Below are positions 7,465 through 15,324 of a DNA stretch of 64,000 nt, in pieces (position 1 is the first letter of the stretch; every line of letters begins with the position of its first letter). Position numbers and translations under genes: made by a program. The DNA comes from Streptomyces sp. ISL-94. Lineage in GTDB: Bacteria; Actinomycetota; Actinomycetes; Streptomycetales; Streptomycetaceae. The stretch is taken from assembly GCF_018614075.1 (NCBI RefSeq), contig NZ_JAGGOZ010000014.1, forward strand, positions 40,357 to 104,356, given 5' to 3'. Below the pieces are notes generated by a model. The model did not search any database. It had not been told where the DNA came from and saw only the letters and a program-made list of their open reading frames with translations.

Positions 7465-8229
7465 TCAGCTCTGCTCGGCCGGCGGGATCGGGATCGTGTA
7501 CGAGAGCGCGTATCGATGCGCGGCAACCACGATGTCACACGTCTCGACCGGGAGGTCATCGACGTAGTACGTGCGCGTCACGACGATGACCGGCACGCCC
7601 GGCGGGAGACTGAGGCCCTCGGCCTCCTGTGGGCGGGGTGCGCGGGCGGTGACTTCCTCGATCACCTTGGTGATGTGCAGCCCGATGAGGTCGAAGCGAG
7701 GCACGACGCCGGTGACAGGACTGGCTTCGGGATGTTCGATCGGCGTACCGCCGGTGAGTGCGAGCGGCTCATACGAGATCGCCATCTTGATCACGTCGGT
7801 GTCAGCAAAGTACTTGTACGTGGTCCGCATGACTTCGGCGCCGGGCTCGATCGCTAGACGTTCGGCGATGGCCTTGGTTGCTGCGGTTCGTCGCGTCGTT
7901 GCGTCCCATTCGGATCGCCGCCCGCTGGCCTCCGTCGCCGCCTGCACAGGGGAGCCGGTGGGCCGCTTGCCGTAGAGGTCGCCCGAGATCCGCTTCTCTA
8001 GCCGCCGCTGCTCGCGGACGAACGTTCCTCTTCCCTGCTGTTTGACGATCAGCCCCTCATTCTGAAGGGCCTCTATCGCGCCGCGGACCACGATGCGCGA
8101 GACGCCGTACTCGGCCATCAGAACGGCCTCGGTGGGCAGCTGATCCTCAGCCTGCAGGGCGCCGTCGTGGATCTGCTGCCTGATGTCGTCGGCGATCTGC
8201 TGGTAAGCCGGCTTGCCCTGATGCGCCAC
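7465..8229 (-). CDS. GntR-family repressor with UTRA domain, KorSA-like
   Basis: 254 residues. Residues 5-75 are a winged helix of the GntR/HutC type (AYQQIADDIRQQIHDGAL, LPTEAVLMAEYGVSR, GRGTFVRE). Residues about 95-240 form a UTRA ligand-sensing domain (EVMRTTYKYFADTDVIKMAI, VIVVTRTYYVDDLPVETCD). It is transcribed away from the HTH/excisionase gene across a 256-bp region. In AICEs such as pSAM2 a GntR protein of this type (KorSA) represses the activator/replication/transfer genes. The same job is inferred here: control of the block starting at 8486, and of itself. Confidence 0.88.
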   Translation of the reverse strand: MAHQGKPAYQQIADDIRQQIHDGALQAEDQLPTEAVLMAEYGVSRIVVRGAIEALQNEGLIVKQQGRGTFVREQRRLEKRISGDLYGKRPTGSPVQAATEASGRRSEWDATTRRTAATKAIAERLAIEPGAEVMRTTYKYFADTDVIKMAISYEPLALTGGTPIEHPEASPVTGVVPRFDLIGLHITKVIEEVTARAPRPQEAEGLSLPPGVPVIVVTRTYYVDDLPVETCDIVVAAHRYALSYTIPIPPAEQS

Positions 8230-8248
8230 TTTGTCCCTTCCTGGTTAT

Positions 8249-8268
8249 TGGTCACAACAAGTGAACCA
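8249..8268. promoter_or_regulatory. Candidate GntR operator in divergent control region
   Basis: An imperfect inverted repeat TGGTCAC-aacaa-GTGAACCA, just upstream of the GntR start. A wider pair GGTTAT (8243-8248) / ATAACC (8344-8349) brackets the region. GntR/HutC proteins bind short A/T-centred palindromes, so this is the best candidate for autoregulation and repression of the rightward genes. Inference only. The rest of 8269-8485 shows no gene. Confidence 0.4.
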
Positions 8269-8485
8269 TGGGACTGACCTGCGCGACCACAGCGGATTTG
8301 GTGACGACACGCTCACGCTCTTGCGTCTGGACCGACATTCGTCATAACCTTTAGCCATCGGCAGCTTCGACAGAAGCCGCAAGTTCTGCAATGCCCTGGA
8401 ACGCGCAAAGGCCCCAGCAGGGTGATCCCGGTGCTACCAACACCGGGCCCGCCAGGGCCAGCGCATCAGAGATTGGGTCTCAGAG

Positions 8486-8728
8486 ATGCAGCACGAGCGT
8501 ACCGTGCCTGCCCCCAAAAAGGGACAGGACAACCCCCTCCACGTCAAGGTCATCGCCGACGCGCTGCGCCTCGACCGAGCCACCATCTACCGCGAGATCA
8601 CCGCCGGCCGTCTCCCCTCCTACCGAGTCGGCTCCGGCCGCGGAACGATCCGCGTCAGCCGAGCCGCCTTCATGCAGTACCTCGACGACCGGGGCATCCC
8701 GGCGAGCGAGCTGGCGGTGGCGCTGTGA
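8486..8728 (+). CDS. xis: Excisionase-family HTH protein
   Basis: 80 residues with a MerR/BldC-like winged HTH. LHVKVIADALRLDRATIYRE is followed by GRLPSYRVGSGRGTIRVSRA and FMQYLDD, the standard excisionase (HTH_17) layout of recognition helix, wing and final helix. It is the first rightward gene after the GntR repressor. In AICEs and phages such a gene is Xis, but it could also be a transcription activator. The integrase is 33 kb away, so the pairing is inferred. Confidence 0.75.
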   Translation: MQHERTVPAPKKGQDNPLHVKVIADALRLDRATIYREITAGRLPSYRVGSGRGTIRVSRAAFMQYLDDRGIPASELAVAL

Positions 8729-9099
8729 ACACCACCCCGCCCCGCCTCGCCCCGGCTGTGGTCCGTGGCCAGCAGATCCTGATCCAGTGCCCGTCCTGGT
8801 GCACCATCGATCACGTCGCCCACGCCGAAGGGTTCCTTGAGGACGTGTGGCACTGCGGGGACTACGCCGACCTGATGGCGCCCCGCATGGGCAAGGACCC
8901 CGAGCTGGCTCTGTTCGCCCGGCTGGGGATCGACCCCTACGCCTCGGAGCCGGCCCGGCGCAAGCCGTTCGTCACCGTCGATGACGGCGGCGAGGGCTAC
9001 TACATGACGCCCGACATGGCCGACGAGTTCGCCGAGAACCTCACCGCCTTTGCGGAGAAGATCCGCGCCATGGCCCGGTCCGCCCGCGACGCCGCCTGA
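8725..9099 (+). CDS. DUF6907 domain protein
   Basis: 124 residues from GTG in a GTGA overlap. CPSWCTIDHVAHAEGFLEDV, then WHCGDY, is the DUF6907 signature (CPxWC..DH). The remainder (GEGYYMTPDMADEFAENLTA) is the usual C-terminal helix. It is found in Streptomyces mobile elements, often beside Xis/Tra genes; function unknown. Confidence 0.78.
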   Translation: MNTTPPRLAPAVVRGQQILIQCPSWCTIDHVAHAEGFLEDVWHCGDYADLMAPRMGKDPELALFARLGIDPYASEPARRKPFVTVDDGGEGYYMTPDMADEFAENLTAFAEKIRAMARSARDAA

Positions 9100-9266
9100 T
9101 GGCCGCCTCCGCCCAGTCGGGCCACAGCATCGTCGACCAGCCAGCCACGCCGGCCGCCTGCGCTGCCGATTACAGGCCGCCGGCTCAGGCCGCGCAGGCG
9201 CAGGCCGACGCCCGCAACAACGTCGGCGCCCTCGGCACCGGCCAGCAGCACACCCACCGCAGCTAA
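9099..9266 (+). CDS. Small hypothetical protein
   Basis: 55 residues starting in a TGATG overlap with the DUF6907 stop. It is alanine/glutamine-rich (AQAAQAQADARNNVG) and ends with TAA. Short proteins of this composition are common between DUF6907 and transfer genes in Streptomyces elements. No domain. Confidence 0.45.
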   Translation: MAASAQSGHSIVDQPATPAACAADYRPPAQAAQAQADARNNVGALGTGQQHTHRS

Positions 9267-9302
9267 CCCCCCTCCCGGCACGACCAACCGAGGAGCACAG
9301 CC

Positions 9303-9521
9303 ATGTCCCGATACCTCGAAGAGGCCGCCGAACTGCTGCGGAAATCGGTCAAGGAGACCGAAGCCACCGCAGCCCGCTCCGGCTTCCCTTCCAGCTACAA
9401 CGGCGACCGGATGGCGGTTGCCCGAGAGTTCGCCACCCTCGCCGCCATCGACAAGGGCCTACTGCCCGCCGAGTTCACCGCCGACATCCTGCGCGCCATC
9501 GCCGACCGCCACCCCGCCTGA
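9303..9521 (+). CDS. Small hypothetical helical protein
   Basis: 72 residues; ATG preceded by GAGGAG at 9290-9295. Helical throughout (YLEEAAELLRKSVKE, AVAREFATLAAIDKGLLP). No recognised family. Codon use and ribosome site match the neighbours. Confidence 0.62.
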   Translation: MSRYLEEAAELLRKSVKETEATAARSGFPSSYNGDRMAVAREFATLAAIDKGLLPAEFTADILRAIADRHPA

Positions 9522-9539
9522 CCCTCGAGGAGCACCGTC

Positions 9540-9659
9540 ATGCCCGAGCAGCCCACCGCCGACGAGCAGCAGCCGCAGCTTCCCCCGGCGATCGAGCGCA
9601 CCGAGGAGGACGGCGACTTCACCGTCACCTTCCTCGCCATCGAAAGCCGCCAGTCATGA
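9540..9659 (+). CDS. Micro-protein, 39 residues
   Basis: ATG follows GAGGAG at 9528-9533. The product is acidic and glutamine/proline-rich and ends in DGDFTVTFLAIESRQS. The stop overlaps the start of the membrane peptide as ATGA, which supports translation. Confidence 0.5.
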   Translation: MPEQPTADEQQPQLPPAIERTEEDGDFTVTFLAIESRQS

Positions 9660-9778
9660 GCCGCCGCTTGATCTCCTTCGCGGTCATCGTCAGCTTCGTC
9701 GCCCTGCTGCTCTGCACGCTCGCGATCTTCACAGGGCTTGCGGCACTCCTCTTCTCCGCCGCCTCAGCCATTCGCTAG
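9656..9778 (+). CDS. Single-pass membrane peptide, Spd-like
   Basis: 40 residues, almost entirely one transmembrane helix after an SRR start (LISFAVIVSFVALLLCTLAI). Short membrane proteins of this kind, called Spd, accompany traB-type genes on Streptomyces conjugative elements, where they act in plasmid spreading between hyphal compartments. Assignment is by size, topology and position only. Confidence 0.5.
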   Translation: MSRRLISFAVIVSFVALLLCTLAIFTGLAALLFSAASAIR

Positions 9779-9813
9779 CCCACCCCGCCTGACCACCGGA
9801 AGGAACCACCGCC

Positions 9814-10047
9814 ATGCCCAGCAACGTCACCAGCCTGACCGCCCGCCGCAGCTCGACCATCGTCGAGGACGCCCTCGCCTCCATCCACGCCGGCGCCATC
9901 GCCGATTACCTGGCCGCCTCCATGAACCGCGACTGGGACACGATGCGGATCATCCGGAAGCGGGCCGCAGCCCTCGACCTCGCCCACCCGGGCGGTCCGT
10001 CTCTCGTCGACCAGCTCGCCGGGCTCCGTACCCAGGCCGCCGCGTGA
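9814..10047 (+). CDS. Small hypothetical protein
   Basis: 77 residues; ATG after GGAAGGAA at 9798-9805. Helical, with AIADYLAASMNRDWDTMRII. It ends in a TGATG overlap with the zincin gene. Family not recognised. Confidence 0.6.
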   Translation: MPSNVTSLTARRSSTIVEDALASIHAGAIADYLAASMNRDWDTMRIIRKRAAALDLAHPGGPSLVDQLAGLRTQAAA

Positions 10048-10553
10048 TGGACGTCGTCGGCTACCGACTGCACCGTCGACACCGGGGGGCTATCGACCGC
10101 ATCGAGGCCGTCGCGGACCAGGCCGTCCAGCTCGTGACACGCAAGATGCGCGAGGGTATTGATCCGCTTCGGATCGTCGTCACCGACTCGTTTGGAATCG
10201 ACGACCATGTCCTTCGCAATGACGCCGCCCTCCTCGGGACGTCGAAGCGCCAGCGACTCACCAGCAAGAGCCCCGCCGGCCGGACCAGCATCAGCGAGGA
10301 CGGCGTCCTTGTTGTCATCAACGCCGAGCGCTGCCCCGCCGACGAGAACCTGGACGTCGTCCTGGTCCACGAACTTGTGCACGCGGCGCAGCTGTCCCGG
10401 CCGGGTGCCCGCGAAGAGAAGTTGCGGCATCTCCGCAACAACCACGGCGTCGAGAAGCTGACCCGGCTCGAAGCGTGGGGCGCGAACTGGCGGATTAGTG
10501 CGGACGAACGTGAAGCCGGCCGCCTGGAGTACCTCGCCTCGAAGCTCCGCTGA
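10047..10553 (+). CDS. Small zincin-like metallopeptidase
   Basis: 168 residues. The motif VVLVHELVHAAQL (HExxH) lies at about residues 108-120, followed about 30 residues later by LEAWGANW, which can supply the third (Glu) ligand. It is a compact soluble zincin without signal peptide, so it would act in the cytoplasm. Such proteins occur in AICEs and phages and could process a repressor or a mobilization protein; no substrate can be inferred. Confidence 0.72.
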   Translation: MDVVGYRLHRRHRGAIDRIEAVADQAVQLVTRKMREGIDPLRIVVTDSFGIDDHVLRNDAALLGTSKRQRLTSKSPAGRTSISEDGVLVVINAERCPADENLDVVLVHELVHAAQLSRPGAREEKLRHLRNNHGVEKLTRLEAWGANWRISADEREAGRLEYLASKLR

Positions 10554-10631
10554 CCGGTTGCCCGATCCGCCCGACAGGTGCGGGCGGTGAGGGGAGCCCG
10601 GGACAGTCCCGGCCCAGGGAGGGAATGAGAC

Positions 10632-10826
10632 ATGCCGTTCGTAGTGAAGAAATTCGGTCAAGGGCGCGTGCAGGTGGTGTCCCGCAGCCAGGGGTTCGGC
10701 GTCGAATGCCGCACCTGTGGCGCCAGTCGTGACTACCGCTCCAACCCCATCGCCGAGCAGATCGCCCTCATGCACGCCATGCGCCGCGATGCCAGCGATC
10801 GCTGCCTGCCGCTCGCAGCCGGCTGA
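10632..10826 (+). CDS. Small zinc-knuckle protein
   Basis: 64 residues; ATG preceded by GGGAGGG at 10618-10624. It has a beta-rich start (FVVKKFGQGRVQVVSRSQGF) and a CRTCGASRDYRSN knuckle. Upstream, CCGCCCG / CGGGCGG (10567-10587) forms a small hairpin that may separate it from the zincin gene. Function unknown. Confidence 0.62.
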   Translation: MPFVVKKFGQGRVQVVSRSQGFGVECRTCGASRDYRSNPIAEQIALMHAMRRDASDRCLPLAAG

Positions 10827-10838
10827 CCGGTAGCCCTC

Positions 10839-10861
10839 GCCGCCCGTCTCGCACGGGCGGC
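10839..10861 (+). terminator. Short hairpin after zinc-knuckle gene
   Basis: A perfect 9-bp stem GCCGCCCGT / ACGGGCGGC with loop CTCGC, starting 13 bases after a stop codon. No T-run. It is a partial terminator or a processing site inside the operon. Confidence 0.55.
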
Positions 10862-10918
10862 CTGGAGATCCGGCCAGCACCACCCCACCACCTCACCCGC
10901 CTGAAAGGCAGCTTCGCC

Positions 10919-11233
10919 ATGGGCATCAACATCTCGCACGGCTCCAACCCCTGGGGTCAGGAACGCCTCTCGTACACGTCGCACGCCAACCTCGGCAAGC
11001 AGATCGCCCACGTCCTGACCAGCAGTGACTGGCGGAAGATCCAGCACCTGTTTACCGGCCGCCTCCCCGACGACCTGCTCATCAGCCCCGCCCAGGCCGG
11101 CCAGATCGCAGACGTGTTCGCCAAGGCAGCCCAGCACCCGAAGATGCCCCGCGACTGGGCAGACACCGTCCGCCGTTGGTCCGCCGCTGGCTACCGCGCC
11201 AGCCAGAACGGCGAGCCCTGGAGCTGGTCATGA
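10919..11233 (+). CDS. Hypothetical phage protein, paralogue of 3416-3787
   Basis: 104 residues with N-terminal MGINISHGSNPWG, matching MGIDFSHGEAQW in the other copy. ISPAQAGQIADVFAKAAQHP parallels LSPADCTAIASHLHTVVEE. The ribosome site is weak. It ends in an ATGA overlap with a two-helix membrane protein. Function unknown; see findings. Confidence 0.72.
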   Translation: MGINISHGSNPWGQERLSYTSHANLGKQIAHVLTSSDWRKIQHLFTGRLPDDLLISPAQAGQIADVFAKAAQHPKMPRDWADTVRRWSAAGYRASQNGEPWSWS

Positions 11234-11427
11234 GCGCCGGCCTGCTCGCCAGCATCGCGAAGGCCCGCGTCTTCTGCCTCTTCGCCGGCTTCGCCTGGCT
11301 GTTCGGGGTCACACCGTCGGCCCCCACCCGAGTCCTGATCTTCGCGCTCGTCGCGGCGGCCTTCGCAGTCGACGTCCTCCTCGACGGCCACCGCATCACA
11401 CCCACCCGCCACCGAACACCTGCCTGA
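11230..11427 (+). CDS. Two-pass membrane protein, SpdB-like
   Basis: 65 residues with two predicted membrane helices (VFCLFAGFAWLFGV and VLIFALVAAAFAVDVLL). It lies directly before the DUF2637 and FtsK/TraB genes, as SpdB-type proteins do on Streptomyces plasmids. The role in intramycelial spread is inferred from context. Confidence 0.6.
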   Translation: MSAGLLASIAKARVFCLFAGFAWLFGVTPSAPTRVLIFALVAAAFAVDVLLDGHRITPTRHRTPA

Positions 11428-11446
11428 ACCAAGAAAGGACCCCGCC

Positions 11447-12625
11447 GTGAGCAGCGACTGGTACGAGCAGCGCCGCAAAGATGAGGACGCCAAGGCTGCC
11501 CGGGAACTGGCCGCCAAGGCTGCCGCAGCCCAATTGGCCCGCGAGGAAGAACGCAAGAGCCGTGAGGAGCAGCGGGCGGTCAAGCTCCAGACTCGGAAAG
11601 ACAAGGCGCAGCGTCGCCGTGACCGAGCATCTAAGCGTCAGCGTGATCTCGCTCCTGGGAGCGTCTACCGGCGAGGGACCTTGGCCCTGGTGGGTTTCAG
11701 CATCACCGCCAGCCTTCCCGCTCAGATCATCCACTTCGTGTCGATCCACTGGATGCTCTTCCCGATCGGCCCCGCCCTGGAAGGGTCCGCCTGGATCTTG
11801 GCCGCTGGTGTCGCCTACGCCGACGAGAAGCGCCTCGCCCTTTGGGTCCGTTGGGTGCTGCGCGCCTTGTCGATGTCGGCAGCCTCCTACGCCGCTTTGA
11901 TCAACTACCAGTACGGCCAGGGTCTCGTCAGTCACGGACTCACCGCCGGCCAGACGCAGACCGCAGCCATGGGCCTTGCAGCCGTCACCCTCGGAGGCCC
12001 GCTCTTCTTCGAAGTCCGTCAGTGGGTCCTCACCCTTACCGCCGCCGTCGGTAACGCGAGGCATCGGCTTGAGAAGAAGGCCCGCGCTCGCCACGAGAAG
12101 GCGCGACGTGAGGAGTTCAAGGAGGTGACCGATCGCGCCAAGGCGCTCCTGCTTGCCGCACCCTACGGCGCCCTGTCGAAGGAAGAGGCGTTCACCCGCG
12201 CATGGTGGGACATCCAGGGCGCGCCTCCCGGGGTTACCGCCGACGTGATTGCCGACCGGCTTCAGGCTGAGGCGGACGTCGCCGCAGTTCTCGCAGAGGC
12301 GGAACGAACCCCTGAGCGGCTCGCCGTTGAGTTCCTCTTGGCCGACTTGTTCGGCTCGGAGGTAGGTGTTCCCGGCAAGCCCTCCAAGGGCGCACCTCAG
12401 GGCCGTACAGCCCTTGGGGGTAAAGGGAACGGACCGGTTCTGCGTTCGTCCGACGAGGACGCCTTGAAGCCCCTCGCGGAAGCTGATCTGGCCAAGGTGC
12501 GAAAGCTCGCCGATGCGCTTGGCGGACCTGACCGACTCTCCGCCCGCAACGTGCGTGAAGCAGTCGGATGCCGCAACGCCTACGCCCTCCGTCTTCGCGA
12601 CGCAGTCCAGTCCGAGCAGCAGTAG
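11447..12625 (+). CDS. DUF2637 membrane protein
   Basis: 392 residues from GTG (AAGAAAGGA at 11431-11439). Residues 1-65 are a highly charged coiled coil. About 75-200 hold four membrane helices (TLALVGFSITASLPAQIIHF, GPALEGSAWILAAGVAY and two more), the DUF2637 domain. From 205 on is a basic cytoplasmic helix and a C-terminal HTH-like segment (DRLSARNVREAVGCRNAYAL). DUF2637 proteins sit beside FtsK/TraB translocases on actinobacterial conjugative elements and are presumed parts of the DNA-transfer apparatus. Confidence 0.82.
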   Translation: MSSDWYEQRRKDEDAKAARELAAKAAAAQLAREEERKSREEQRAVKLQTRKDKAQRRRDRASKRQRDLAPGSVYRRGTLALVGFSITASLPAQIIHFVSIHWMLFPIGPALEGSAWILAAGVAYADEKRLALWVRWVLRALSMSAASYAALINYQYGQGLVSHGLTAGQTQTAAMGLAAVTLGGPLFFEVRQWVLTLTAAVGNARHRLEKKARARHEKARREEFKEVTDRAKALLLAAPYGALSKEEAFTRAWWDIQGAPPGVTADVIADRLQAEADVAAVLAEAERTPERLAVEFLLADLFGSEVGVPGKPSKGAPQGRTALGGKGNGPVLRSSDEDALKPLAEADLAKVRKLADALGGPDRLSARNVREAVGCRNAYALRLRDAVQSEQQ

Positions 12626-12653
12626 CCCCCGATCAGGAGAGAGGAGATCGACC

Positions 12654-14693
12654 GTGACCACCGCCGCCCAACACCCGCGCTTGACCGCTGTCCCACCGCT
12701 GCCCGTCGAGGCGCCGGCCCCGCTCGAGGGTGTCGTCGTACCGACCGAGAAGCCCGCTGCCGAAGGCGTCCTGGCACGGGCCATCGACCACGCAGCAGAG
12801 CACCGGCTGTACGCGCCGCTCGCCAGCCGCGGCTACCGGCGCCTCGCAGCCCGGTGGCTCGACCGGTACCACGACGACTACCCCCACATGATCGGCACCG
12901 CCCGTCAGGCCATCGCCGCCACAGATGACGTCGGCGAGCAGCAGGCCCTCAAGGCCGTCGTCACCGAGCTCCGCGCCAACTCCCGCCGACACCGCATCAT
13001 CCACTCCACCAAGACCGGCATGTGGGCCACGACCGCGGCGACCGCCACCACCGCCGGAACCCTGTCCGGCGGGCTGTGGGTCACCGCGCTCACCGCGCTC
13101 GGCGCCTACCTGTACGGCATCCGCCACGGCGTCGGTGACGAACCCCGCCACCCTACGATCGCCCTCCCCGCCCAGTTCCTGGAGCAGGCCATCAGCCAGG
13201 CCAACCGCGCCGCCGACGAGCCCGAGCTCCGGGGGGCCCTTGCCCAGCTCGGTTTCCCCAACATCACCATCGTCGCCAACCCGCCTGCCAACCCCGACGG
13301 CACCCGCACCATCACCTTCGACCTCGGCGGCACCGGCACCGTTACCGACCTCCGGAAGAGGACCGAAGGCCTCGCTGCCGCACTTGGCCGCGACGTCACC
13401 ATGGTCGACATCGACAAGGTCCCCGGCCTAGCCGGACGCGCCAGCCTTTGGACGGCAGACAGCGACCCCTTCCAAGCGGCACGACCCTCGCCCCTGCTCC
13501 TGCAGCACGGCCCTATCGACTCGTGGAAGGACGGCATCCCCGTCGCATTCGGTAAGCGCGGCAACACGATCAAGCTGCCGCTCATGAACCAGAACACGCT
13601 CGTGGGCGGCATGAGCCGCTCCGGCAAGGGCGTCGGCGCATCCAACCTGATCGTCGGCGCGACCATGGACCCGTGGGTCAACCTGCGGATCGTGGCTGGC
13701 AAGCACAACGGAGAGTGGGACCCCTACGCGCGGGCCGGCGTCGCATCTACCTACTTCAAGCCCAGCCCTGAACGCCTCCTCGTCCTATTGCAGGGACTGC
13801 TGGCCGACAAGGACCGGCGCGAACGCGGCCTCGGAAAGCAGGGTAAATCCAAGCTGATCCACGGCCTCATCGGCGCCATCGGCGGTATTGAGTTGCTCGT
13901 CATCGACGAATTGGCCACCTACACCCGCCCCGGCAAGCCACTCCGCGACGAGATCCTTTCCGCCCTCGAAGAGCTGTCCGCAGTCGCGCTCGGCGCCGGC
14001 ATCCTCATGGTGCTGATCACCCAATATCCGGAAGTCGATGTACTGCCGCAGGGGCTCGCGATGAACTGCGGCACCAAGTGGGCGATGCGCGTCGACAACG
14101 CCACCCAGTCCAACGCCATCCTCGGCGCGGGCTCCGCCGGGGCCGGCCGAGACGCCTCCAAGTTCGACCCGCCGCGGCCCGGCCTCGGCTGGCTCGTCAA
14201 CCCCTTCGCCGACGTGACTGACCTCGCCCGCTCCTTCGACCTCGACGAGGACGAACGCGGGGAGATCGGCCTGCTCCTCCAGCGGGCCGTCGAGGTCCGT
14301 CGAGCAGCAGGCCGGCTCGTCGGGCAGTGGGACGACCCCATCGAGAAATACCTTCTCAACGCCACCAACCTGTCCTCGGCTGCCGGCGGCCCGAAGAGTG
14401 ATGGCGTACCTGGGCGGTCGGTCGCCAACCTGACGATCGAGCAGCGCGTTCAGCGGGACGCCCTTCGCGGGGCCCTGATGGCCATGGACCAGCTCGGCCG
14501 GTCCGAGGCTCAGCTTGACGAGATGGCGCCCCTCATCGGCGAGACACTCACGCCTGAGGGCCTCGGGGCTCTCCTCAGGGCTGGCGGGGCAGGCGGCACC
14601 GTCAAGGTCACCGTCCCCCACAAGGAAGGCCGTGTGAACGGCTACCGGCGGGCGGACCTCGAAGACGCGCTGAAGTTCCTCGACGGGGCCTGA
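12654..14693 (+). CDS. FtsK/SpoIIIE-type DNA translocase, TraB/TraSA-like
   Basis: 679 residues; GTG after GAGAGGAG at 12638-12645. About residues 122-160 hold two membrane helices (GLWVTALTALGAYLYGI). Walker A GGMSRSGKGVGAS starts near residue 318 and Walker B ELLVIDELATY near 411; LITQYPEVDVLPQGL matches the FtsK-family segment after Walker B. The C-terminus (GRVNGYRRADLEDALKFL) fits a small winged-helix DNA-recognition domain. In Streptomyces a single TraB of this kind moves double-stranded DNA between mycelia. This gene gives the phage a potential conjugation pump; a role in segregation or packaging is the alternative. Confidence 0.87.
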   Translation: MTTAAQHPRLTAVPPLPVEAPAPLEGVVVPTEKPAAEGVLARAIDHAAEHRLYAPLASRGYRRLAARWLDRYHDDYPHMIGTARQAIAATDDVGEQQALKAVVTELRANSRRHRIIHSTKTGMWATTAATATTAGTLSGGLWVTALTALGAYLYGIRHGVGDEPRHPTIALPAQFLEQAISQANRAADEPELRGALAQLGFPNITIVANPPANPDGTRTITFDLGGTGTVTDLRKRTEGLAAALGRDVTMVDIDKVPGLAGRASLWTADSDPFQAARPSPLLLQHGPIDSWKDGIPVAFGKRGNTIKLPLMNQNTLVGGMSRSGKGVGASNLIVGATMDPWVNLRIVAGKHNGEWDPYARAGVASTYFKPSPERLLVLLQGLLADKDRRERGLGKQGKSKLIHGLIGAIGGIELLVIDELATYTRPGKPLRDEILSALEELSAVALGAGILMVLITQYPEVDVLPQGLAMNCGTKWAMRVDNATQSNAILGAGSAGAGRDASKFDPPRPGLGWLVNPFADVTDLARSFDLDEDERGEIGLLLQRAVEVRRAAGRLVGQWDDPIEKYLLNATNLSSAAGGPKSDGVPGRSVANLTIEQRVQRDALRGALMAMDQLGRSEAQLDEMAPLIGETLTPEGLGALLRAGGAGGTVKVTVPHKEGRVNGYRRADLEDALKFLDGA

Positions 14694-14697
14694 CAAC

Positions 14698-14841
14698 CCC
14701 CGGACAACACCCAGATCATCCCGGTATATCCGCCGGTCAGAGGGCGGACAGCACCCGGACGCACCCCGGACCTGTCCGCCCCGCGTCCACCTGCCTGTCC
14801 GGGGGACAAATCGCCGCAAATTGGGACTGTGTCCGCCCCGC
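14698..14841. repeat. CCCGGAC / TGTCC repeat cluster, candidate clt-like locus
   Basis: The 182-bp gap after the translocase gene contains CCCCGGAC (14698-14705), ACCCGGAC (14753-14760), CCCCGGAC (14764-14771) and an inverted GTCCGGGG (14797-14804). It also has an exact inverted pair GGGCGGACAG / CTGTCCGCCC (14742-14751, 14772-14781) and a 12-base direct repeat TGTCCGCCCCGC (14773, 14830). TraB of pSVH1 recognises 8-bp repeats GACCCGGA at clt; the shared core CCCGGA and the location next to the translocase suggest the equivalent site here. Confidence 0.5.
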
Positions 14842-14875
14842 CAACTATCGCAAACCGACCACGAAGGAGAACGCC

Positions 14876-15322
14876 ATGAAGAGCTGGACCACCCGCCGCC
14901 GTGGAGACGAGAAGGATCTCAACCGCTGGCTGCGCAAGGGCAAGACCGTCTACATCGTCCGCACCCCCGAATACGCCGGGCGCTCCGCCCTTTGGAGCCA
15001 CGCCCGCTACTGGGTCGCCCACACCTGCACCGGGCAGCACCCCCTCCTTGGCGGCTGGATCTTCGACAAGTCACCCACAACCACCGTCAGCGACCTCTTC
15101 GCGCTGGGAGACGGAACCATCCACGACAGCGTCCCCCGCGGCATCCCGCACGTCTCCGACCCCGGCCCCGACTGCCGCGACGAAGGCCTCTACGGGATCG
15201 GCCGCGGCCAGGAGTTCAAGGGCAACATCCACGACGGCATCGAGGAGATGGAGCGCCTGGGCGCCGAAGCGAAGGACCGGGCCAAGGAAGACAAGAAGGC
15301 CGGCCGCAGGAGCTGGTGGTAG
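14876..15322 (+). CDS. Hypothetical mobile-element protein
   Basis: 148 residues; ATG after GAAGGAG at 14863-14869. It has a basic start (KSWTTRRRGDEKDLNRWL), a tryptophan/cysteine middle (YWVAHTCTGQHPLLGGWIFD) and a lysine-rich C-terminal helix. No family recognised. It follows the clt-like repeats. Confidence 0.68.
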   Translation: MKSWTTRRRGDEKDLNRWLRKGKTVYIVRTPEYAGRSALWSHARYWVAHTCTGQHPLLGGWIFDKSPTTTVSDLFALGDGTIHDSVPRGIPHVSDPGPDCRDEGLYGIGRGQEFKGNIHDGIEEMERLGAEAKDRAKEDKKAGRRSWW

Positions 15323-15324
15323 AG

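Noticed and set aside
7465..8229. GntR gene as a host metabolic regulator
   Set aside because: It is flanked by element genes on both sides and faces an excisionase-like gene, so an element regulator is more likely than a chromosomal HutC-type protein.
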